Origin: an uncultured Roseovarius sp.
Lineage (GTDB): Bacteria; Pseudomonadota; Alphaproteobacteria; Rhodobacterales; Rhodobacteraceae
Length of the DNA stretch: 64,000 bases
Assembly: GCF_947489715.1 (NCBI RefSeq)
Contig: NZ_CANLER010000001.1
Span: forward strand, 186,001 to 250,000
Direction: 5' to 3'
Shown in pieces: positions 54,829 to 61,030 of this stretch. A program made the position numbers and the translations under genes. Under the pieces are notes generated by a model that saw nothing but the letters and a program-made list of their open reading frames with translations, was not told the DNA's origin and did not search any database. Within the stretch, counting starts at the first letter, position 1, and each line of letters begins with the position of its first letter.

Positions 54829-56994
54829 TCAGTCGAAGGTCGCGCCAAATGTGCTGCGGTAAATCTGCGAGAGCGCGGTTAGCGGGGCCGCGCTATTGCC
54901 AATTTTAACCGCATCGCCAGTGAAACGACCCACGGTCTGAATCGTGACACCGGCGTTCCCGGCGGCGACCATCAGTGCTTCGGCCTGATCGAAATTGCAG
55001 GCGACCAGATAGCGACCCTGATCCTCGCCAAAGAGGATGGCGGTGTCGTCGCTGTCAAGCTGCACCCCCACACCCGCAGCTTCGGCCATCTCGAACGCGG
55101 CCACGGCCAGTCCGCCATCGGAAAGGTCGGTGCAGGCCTTGATCAGGGTATGGTTGGCACGAATGAAATCGCCATTACGTTTCTCGGTCGCCAGATCGAC
55201 CGGGGGCGCATCGCCCTCTACTCGGTGAAATACTTCGGCCAGAAGGGCGGATTGGCCCAGATGGCCATGGGTTTCGCCAATGACCAGGGCCACATGGCCG
55301 TCGCGCACCTTGCCGGTGATTGCGCAATCAGGATCGCGGATCAGGCCGACCGCACCGATCGTGGGGGTGGGCAGAATGGCAGCGCCATCGGTTTCATTAT
55401 AGAGCGAGACATTGCCCGAAACGATGGGCATGTCGAGCGCGGCGACCGCCTGACCGATACCGTTGATGGCACCGACGAACTGGCCCATGATCTCGGGCTT
55501 TTCGGGGTTGCCGAAATTCATGTTGTCTGTGGTCGCCAGTGGCACGGCACCAACGGCGGTAAGATTGCGATAAGCCTCGGCCACGGCCTGTTTACCACCC
55601 TCGACCGGGTTGGCCTTGACGTAGCGGGGCGTGACATCCGATGTGAAGGCCAGCAGCTTGTCGCTGCCATGCACGCGCACAAGTCCGGCGCCAAGGCCCG
55701 GTGTCCGCGCGGTATCGGCCATGACCATCGTGTCATATTGTTCGAACACCCATTCGCGCGAGCAATAGTTGGGCGAACCGATCAGTGCCTTGAGCCCGTC
55801 GATCGGATCGATATGAGCAACACTGCCGGCATCCAGAGGGGCCGCCGCAGGGGTTTCGACCCAGGGGCGGTCATATTCCGGTGCCGTCGAAGAGAGTTTC
55901 GAAAGCGGCAGGTCAGCCTTGACCTCGTTATGGTGCAGGATCAGGAAACGGTCTTCGGCGATGGTTTCGCCGACAATGGCGAAGTCCAGATCCCATTTTT
56001 CGAACACGGCCCGTGCTTCGGCCTCAAGCTCGGGCTTGAGGACCATCAGCATGCGTTCCTGGGATTCCGAGAGCATCATTTCATAAGCTGTCATGTCCTC
56101 TTCGCGCTGAGGCACATCTTCGAGCTTCAGCTTAACACCCAGACCGCCCTTGTCGCCCATTTCCACGGCTGAGCAGGTCAGACCCGCCGCGCCCATGTCC
56201 TGGATGGAGATCACCGCGCCGGTGGCCATCAGCTCAAGCGTGGCTTCCATCAGGCGCTTTTCGGTGAACGGATCGCCGACCTGAACGGTGGGGCGTTTTT
56301 CCTCGATACTGTCGTCGAACTCGGCGCTGGCCATGGTGGCGCCACCGACGCCGTCTCGCCCGGTCTTGGCACCCAGATAGACGACAGGCATGCCGACGCC
56401 GGATGCGGCCGAATAGAAGATGCTGTCGGTTTCGGCCAGGCCGGCGGCAAAGGCGTTTACCAGGCAGTTGCCGTTATAGGCAGGGTCGAACCGAACCTCG
56501 CCGCCTGCGGTGGGCACGCCGAAGCAATTGCCATAGCCGCCGACGCCCGCGACGACGCCATGTACCAGCTGGCGGGTTTTGGGATGCGAGGGTTCACCGA
56601 AAGACAGGGAGTTCATCGCGGCGATGGGACGTGCACCCATTGTGAAAACGTCGCGCAGGATGCCACCTACACCGGTCGCGGCACCCTGATAGGGTTCGAT
56701 ATAGGACGGGTGGTTGTGGCTTTCCATTTTGAAAACAACGCATTGGCCGTCACCAATGTCGACGATACCGGCGTTTTCACCGGGGCCACAGATCACTTGC
56801 GGGCCTTCGGTGGGCAGCGTACGCAACCATTTCTTGGAGGATTTGTAGGAACAATGTTCGTTCCACATGGCCGAGAAGATACCAAGCTCAGTAAAGCTCG
56901 GCTCGCGACCGATGATTTCAAGGATGCGCTCGTATTCGTCGGGCTTGAGGCCATGAGCTGCGATCAGCTCAGACGTGATTGCCGGGTCCTGCAT
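54829..56994 (-). CDS. purL: Phosphoribosylformylglycinamidine synthase subunit PurL
   Basis: ATP-dependent synthetase that makes FGAM in purine biosynthesis, 721 residues, the small-type PurL that works with PurQ and Pur[14 protein letters not shown] with the catalytic His and the [24 protein letters not shown] block are intact. The second half has MFVxx-type [11 protein letters not shown] and YNETDG segments. ATG was chosen because GGGGGA lies ten bases ahead; a TTG six codons upstream is in frame. Confidence 0.95.
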   Translation of the reverse strand: MQDPAITSELIAAHGLKPDEYERILEIIGREPSFTELGIFSAMWNEHCSYKSSKKWLRTLPTEGPQVICGPGENAGIVDIGDGQCVVFKMESHNHPSYIEPYQGAATGVGGILRDVFTMGARPIAAMNSLSFGEPSHPKTRQLVHGVVAGVGGYGNCFGVPTAGGEVRFDPAYNGNCLVNAFAAGLAETDSIFYSAASGVGMPVVYLGAKTGRDGVGGATMASAEFDDSIEEKRPTVQVGDPFTEKRLMEATLELMATGAVISIQDMGAAGLTCSAVEMGDKGGLGVKLKLEDVPQREEDMTAYEMMLSESQERMLMVLKPELEAEARAVFEKWDLDFAIVGETIAEDRFLILHHNEVKADLPLSKLSSTAPEYDRPWVETPAAAPLDAGSVAHIDPIDGLKALIGSPNYCSREWVFEQYDTMVMADTARTPGLGAGLVRVHGSDKLLAFTSDVTPRYVKANPVEGGKQAVAEAYRNLTAVGAVPLATTDNMNFGNPEKPEIMGQFVGAINGIGQAVAALDMPIVSGNVSLYNETDGAAILPTPTIGAVGLIRDPDCAITGKVRDGHVALVIGETHGHLGQSALLAEVFHRVEGDAPPVDLATEKRNGDFIRANHTLIKACTDLSDGGLAVAAFEMAEAAGVGVQLDSDDTAILFGEDQGRYLVACNFDQAEALMVAAGNAGVTIQTVGRFTGDAVKIGNSAAPLTALSQIYRSTFGATFD

Positions 56995-57128
56995 GTGAAT
57001 GGAATCCCCCAAAATGTCCGGTTGGCGCTTCTTTAGGGTATCGCGGGCCGGGGGGAAAGACCTTCGCGCATGTATGCTTGACCAAAACGGGCATATCGGA
57101 TTGTGTGACCGCGCATTAGGGAGAGATC

Positions 57129-58154
57129 ATGGAAAATCTGGTGAACCCATGGCGGGGTAAAGGGCTGTCGGACGAAGTGCTGAGTGGGGCGCCCGTGCCC
57201 AGTGTTGACGCGGCGGCACCAGCCGCTTTGCTGAAACAATGTCCGGCAGCGGGGGCAACGCCCTTGATCCGTATCGAGGGCCTAGGTGCGCAGGTTTGGG
57301 CTAAGGATGAACGCCAGCGCATGGGTCTTGGCAGTTTCAAGGCACTGGGGGCTGCCTATGTGATTGCGCATGAGGCTGCGGCCAACGGCAGAGATGATCT
57401 TTCAAATGCGTTGCAAGGTGAGACATTCGTCAGTTCCAGCGCGGGCAATCATGGCCTGTCTATCGCGGCTGGTGCCAAGGTATTTGGTGCAAAGGCGGTA
57501 ATTTACCTGTCCGAGCATGTGCCCGAAGGGTTTGCGGAACGGTTGCGTGATCTGGGGGCCGACGTGGTGCGGGCAGGCTCGGATTACGAAGGCAGCATGA
57601 CCGCGGCGATGCAGGCCGCTGATGACAACGGCTGGACCTTGCTGTCGGATACGTCATGGCCGGGGTATTTCGACATTCCGCACCGTCTGATGGAAGGGTA
57701 TCTGGTAATGGCAGCCGAGGCGGTAGAGCAGATGCCCCAGACACCGACGCATATTTTTCTGCAAGCGGGTGTCGGTGGCTTGGCTGGCGCTTGCGCCGCT
57801 TATTTCCGCAAAGCGTGGGGGGATGCGCCACAGATTTTCGTGGTTGAGCCTGAATTTGCACCGGCATTGCAGGTCAGCATCCGCGATGGGAAATGCGTGA
57901 ATTCCGAAGGGCCGGTTTCGGACATGGGGCGATTGGATTGTAAAGAGCCGTCGCTGATCGCGTTGAAGGGTTTGGCACTTGATGCGGATGCCTTTGTCAC
58001 GATCACTGAAGAAGAAGGATTTGCCGTGCTGCCCATATTGGACGGGCAGGGCACGTCAACCAGCACGTCGGGCGGTGCGGGGCTGGCGGCGGCAATGGCA
58101 TTGAAGTTGGACGCGGACGACCGCGTTCTGTGTATTATCAGCGAGGGAGCTTGA
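57129..58154 (+). CDS. PLP-dependent diaminopropionate ammonia-lyase-like protein
   Basis: A fold-type II PLP enzyme of 341 residues. The Schiff-base Lys is Lys71 in LGSFKALGAAYV, and SSSAGNHGLSIAAGA binds the cofactor phosphate. DpaL of E. coli is about 400 residues, so this is a shorter member. A close relation to threonine dehydratase-like enzymes cannot be excluded. It is followed two bases later by an M24 peptidase, suggesting a shared route that breaks down an amino acid or dipeptide. Confidence 0.8.
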   Translation: MENLVNPWRGKGLSDEVLSGAPVPSVDAAAPAALLKQCPAAGATPLIRIEGLGAQVWAKDERQRMGLGSFKALGAAYVIAHEAAANGRDDLSNALQGETFVSSSAGNHGLSIAAGAKVFGAKAVIYLSEHVPEGFAERLRDLGADVVRAGSDYEGSMTAAMQAADDNGWTLLSDTSWPGYFDIPHRLMEGYLVMAAEAVEQMPQTPTHIFLQAGVGGLAGACAAYFRKAWGDAPQIFVVEPEFAPALQVSIRDGKCVNSEGPVSDMGRLDCKEPSLIALKGLALDADAFVTITEEEGFAVLPILDGQGTSTSTSGGAGLAAAMALKLDADDRVLCIISEGA

Positions 58155-58156
58155 AC

Positions 58157-59293
58157 ATGAGCCAAGGTTTTCCTGAATCCGAATTTCAAACACGCACAAC
58201 CGCAGCGCAGGCACGCATGGGCGAGGCCGGACTGGCCGCGATCCTGCTGACGACAGAGCCGGAAATTCGCTATTTTACCGGCTATTTGACTCGCTTTTGG
58301 GAAAGCCCCAGTCGGCCTTGGTTTCTGATCGTTCCTGCCAGCGGGAAGCCGGTGGCGGTCATTCCATCAATTGGTGCGGCTTTGATGGGAAAAACCTGGG
58401 TTGATGATATCCGAACCTGGTCTGCGCCCGAGCCTGCTGACGATGGGGTAACACTGCTTGCTGCGGCGCTGCGCGAGCTGGCTGCAGAAGGCAAGGTCGG
58501 CCTGCCTTCGGGGGCGGAAAGCCATTTGCGGATGCCGCTGACCGATTTCGAAAGGGTCAAGGCCGCCGCCGGGATGGAGTTCACCGATGACCGTGGCATC
58601 GTTGCTACGCTGCGCATGGTCAAATCCGCCGCCGAAATCGAAAAGATCTCTGCGATCTGCGCAATAGCAGGACGGGCCTTTGGCCGGGTAGGCGAGATTG
58701 CACGCGAGGGCGTGCCGTTGACGCAGGTTTTCCGAGACTTTCAGCGCCTGTTGCTTGAAGAGGGGGCCGATTGGGTGCCTTACCTCTCGGGCGGCGCGGA
58801 TCAGGACGGGTATGGCGATGTTATCTCTCCTGCCAGCCATGCGCCTTTGCGGACTGGTGATGTGATGATGTTGGATACCGGCGCGGTGTTGGATGGCTAT
58901 TTCTGCGACTACGATAGAAATTTCGCGATCAGTCAGGCAAGTGATGCCGCGAAGAAGGGCCATGCGCGTCTGATCGAAGCAACGCATGCGGGGCTGGAAG
59001 CAGCCCGCGTCGGCGCGCGTGCCAGTGATGTCTGGAAGGCGATGGCGGATATTGTCGGCGGGGGTGAAGGCGTCGGTCGTATGGGGCACGGGCTGGGTAT
59101 GCAGCTGACGGAAGGCCTGTCGCTTACATCGAAAGATCATACGATCCTGCAAGCGGGTATGGTGATCACGCTTGAGCCTGGGGTAGGGACCGGAGCAGAA
59201 ACCATGATGGTTCACGAAGAGAATATCGTGATCGAGGCGTCTGGTCCAAGACTGCTGTCCCCCTTGGCCACGGCTGAACTGCCGGTTATCTGA
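58157..59293 (+). CDS. M24 family Xaa-Pro peptidase-like hydrolase
   Basis: A 378-residue pita-bread enzyme with an intact dinuclear metal site: Asp240 and Asp251 (MMLDTGAVLDGYFCDYDR), His311 (MGHGLG), Glu340 (TLEPGV) and a Glu at 354-355. It therefore probably cleaves a peptide or amide bond, unlike the metal-free homologue at 27.5 kb. GAGGGAG is seven bases ahead of the ATG. It is translated close behind the ammonia-lyase. Confidence 0.88.
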   Translation: MSQGFPESEFQTRTTAAQARMGEAGLAAILLTTEPEIRYFTGYLTRFWESPSRPWFLIVPASGKPVAVIPSIGAALMGKTWVDDIRTWSAPEPADDGVTLLAAALRELAAEGKVGLPSGAESHLRMPLTDFERVKAAAGMEFTDDRGIVATLRMVKSAAEIEKISAICAIAGRAFGRVGEIAREGVPLTQVFRDFQRLLLEEGADWVPYLSGGADQDGYGDVISPASHAPLRTGDVMMLDTGAVLDGYFCDYDRNFAISQASDAAKKGHARLIEATHAGLEAARVGARASDVWKAMADIVGGGEGVGRMGHGLGMQLTEGLSLTSKDHTILQAGMVITLEPGVGTGAETMMVHEENIVIEASGPRLLSPLATAELPVI

Positions 59294-59747
59294 GGGCAAA
59301 CTCCAATAACGGCAATGTGCGTCCGGGCAGTGAGCCTGAGGGTGCTGTGCCGATTAAACGGGCACCCATATGTTGGTAGAAGGACGCCGCTTGCGGATCC
59401 GCTTCGATCAGAAGGCGCGTCGCGGACATGCTGCGCGCCGATAATACACACCAATCAAAAAGGCATCGGCCTGCGCCCGTGCCGATGAAGGGTGGGTCGA
59501 CAAAAAGTTTGAGCAGGTTGGCATCGTCGCCTTCGCGGGCAACCTGCGCCATACCGACCAGTTGACCGTCCAGTTTGATCGCGGCCAACCGGGTAGAGAT
59601 GACATCCTGGGGCGTGACCGTCAACTCATCTTTGCAGGCCGCTATAAATTCGCTGTCATATCCCCAATGGGCTTTGGACCGCATGTTGAGCGCCGAAAGT
59701 GCATCAAGCTCTAAGGGGCGAGGCGCGCGGATTTCGAAATCAGTCAT
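59286..59747 (-). CDS. GNAT family N-acetyltransferase
   Basis: A 153-residue acetyltransferase. Beta-4 and the CoA loop are in LLKLFVDPPFIGTGAGRCLFDW, where the usual Q/RxxGxG/A reads GTGAGR. The C-terminal part EADPQAASFYQHMGARLIG is typical. Substrate unknown. It overlaps the end of the convergent M24 gene by eight bases. Confidence 0.85.
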   Translation of the reverse strand: MTDFEIRAPRPLELDALSALNMRSKAHWGYDSEFIAACKDELTVTPQDVISTRLAAIKLDGQLVGMAQVAREGDDANLLKLFVDPPFIGTGAGRCLFDWCVLSARSMSATRLLIEADPQAASFYQHMGARLIGTAPSGSLPGRTLPLLEFALR

Positions 59748-59788
59748 GAGACCGATTTAAGCCCGGTGCTGGCCATTCGCAATGCAGC

Positions 59789-59817
59789 AAAAAAAGGGCC
59801 GAGCATTAAGCTCGGCC
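59789..59817 (-). terminator. Rho-independent terminator
   Basis: GGCCGAGC and GCTCGGCC pair perfectly around a five-base loop and are followed on the minus strand by C and seven Ts. It is 150 bases past the lysR stop and may end the lysR message, the proposed small RNA, or both. Confidence 0.85.
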
Positions 59818-59890
59818 TTAGTCCAACAGGGAGGTATGATGGTGAACCGCCTCTCGGCTATCACCGTCAGGAGTTGAATTAGGCATCGAA
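59789..59890 (-). ncRNA. Probable small RNA ending in a Rho-independent terminator
   Basis: Reading the minus strand, a hairpin (GGTGA/TCACC enclosing GCC-GAGA-GGC with a GNRA tetraloop, 59841-59865) is followed by a single-stranded stretch with ATACCTCCCTG. Then comes a perfect eight-pair GGCCGAGC/GCTCGGCC stem (59797-59817) and seven Ts. CCTCCC is complementary to a ribosome-binding site. The layout is that of an Hfq-type sRNA or of a 3' UTR-derived sRNA of the lysR gene just upstream. The 5' end is unknown. A 44-codon frame also covers 59818-59952 but has no ribosome-binding site. Confidence 0.45.
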
Positions 59891-59936
59891 AGTGAGTCGT
59901 TCAAGAACAATAATGCCGCACCCGCAGCATTGCCGG

Positions 59937-59953
59937 TATGCAATTTGTGCATA
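59937..59953. repeat. 6-bp inverted repeat behind the lysR gene
   Basis: TATGCA and TGCATA are separated by five bases, 14 bases past the lysR stop and 70 bases ahead of the proposed small RNA hairpin. It could be part of a promoter or a binding site for that RNA. Confidence 0.3.
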
Positions 59954-59966
59954 TCGACACTAAAAT

Positions 59967-60872
59967 CTACGCAACATCTTGTTTTTTAAGGTTTTTCCTG
60001 TAGATGATGATTTCTTCCTGAACAAAGTCGCGGAAGGCGGCAATGCGCTTGGAATGCCGTAATTCCTCGGGGTAGGCTAAAAATACGGGGACTTCGACCG
60101 ATTCTACCTCGGGTAGAACGGGGACAAGCTGTGGGAAGTCATTGATCAGGTAGTCCGGCAAGACCCCGATTCCGAGATTATTCAGCACGCTTTGCAACAC
60201 GCCATAGTAGTTGTTGACCGTCAACAATGACGGAATATCGTGGGTCATCAGTTCATTTACCAGCACTGCACCGGCGCCAACTTGTGCCGATCGGGGGTTT
60301 TGACAAATCAGGCGATGGTCGTGCAGGTCAGTCGGGCTTTGTGGCATCGGGTGCGTTTCAAGATAGCTTTTTGCGGCATAAAGCTTCATGTGCACGCTCA
60401 TCAGCCGTTTGCGGATCAGGTCTGCCTGGCTGGGCTCTTTCATGCGGATGGCCACGTCGGCCTCGCGCATGGGCAGGTCGAGCACTTTTTCTTCGAGCAT
60501 GAGGTCAATTTTCAGGTCGGGATAGTTTTCGTAAAGTTTGGGCAGGCGCGGGGCCAGCCAAAGTGTTCCAAAACCGATTGTTGTTGTCACGCGAAGCTCG
60601 CCAAACACTTCTTCTTCGCTGTCGCGAATGCGGGCTGTGGCGGCATCAAGGCGTTTCATCATTGCGCGGGTGGCGTCGAACAGTAATTCACCCTGTTCAG
60701 TCAGAATCAGCCCGCGTGCGTGGCGGTGAAACAACGTGGCATTCAGTGATTCTTCAAGCGCTCTGATCTGCCGTGAGACGGCGGATTGCGACAAATGCAA
60801 CTGGTCACCTGCATGTGTCAGGCTGCCAGCATCCGCCACCGCGTGAAATATTCTGAGCTTGTCCCAATCCAT
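59967..60872 (-). CDS. LysR family regulator, divergent to indolepyruvate oxidoreductase
   Basis: A 301-residue LysR protein. The winged helix is IFHAVADAGSLTHAGDQLHLSQSAVSRQIRALE. The effector domain has GELRVTTTIGFGTLWLAPRLP. The start was put at MDWDKLRIFH, where the family begins; an ATG 15 codons upstream is in frame. It is read away from the indolepyruvate oxidoreductase gene and shares a 158-base gap with an inverted repeat. Confidence 0.9.
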   Translation of the reverse strand: MDWDKLRIFHAVADAGSLTHAGDQLHLSQSAVSRQIRALEESLNATLFHRHARGLILTEQGELLFDATRAMMKRLDAATARIRDSEEEVFGELRVTTTIGFGTLWLAPRLPKLYENYPDLKIDLMLEEKVLDLPMREADVAIRMKEPSQADLIRKRLMSVHMKLYAAKSYLETHPMPQSPTDLHDHRLICQNPRSAQVGAGAVLVNELMTHDIPSLLTVNNYYGVLQSVLNNLGIGVLPDYLINDFPQLVPVLPEVESVEVPVFLAYPEELRHSKRIAAFRDFVQEEIIIYRKNLKKQDVA

Positions 60873-60961
60873 ACCCGCAACTTTCGATTCAAACTTCCAC
60901 CGCTCACGCAATAGCAAAAAACTTCAAGAGATACACCGCCCATCGCCATAAATCTGCTTGG

Positions 60962-60982
60962 TAGGTCAGGATTTTTGACCTA
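60962..60982. promoter_or_regulatory. 7-bp inverted repeat between lysR and the oxidoreductase gene
   Basis: TAGGTCA and TGACCTA are separated by seven bases, 49 bases ahead of the oxidoreductase start. The site fits a dimeric regulator, most simply the adjacent LysR protein. Confidence 0.5.
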
Positions 60983-61030
60983 TTATCAGGCTATATTGAA
61001 TCCAGCAATCCACGCCGTGGGGAGGCCGCA

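Noticed and set aside
55150-56172. A 340-codon open frame antisense to purL
   Set aside because: Shadow of purL, which has all its family motifs.
59838-59879. A 13-codon plus-strand frame behind GGGAGG, looking like a leader peptide
   Set aside because: No gene follows in that direction that it could control; the minus-strand terminator and T-run favour an RNA read the other way.
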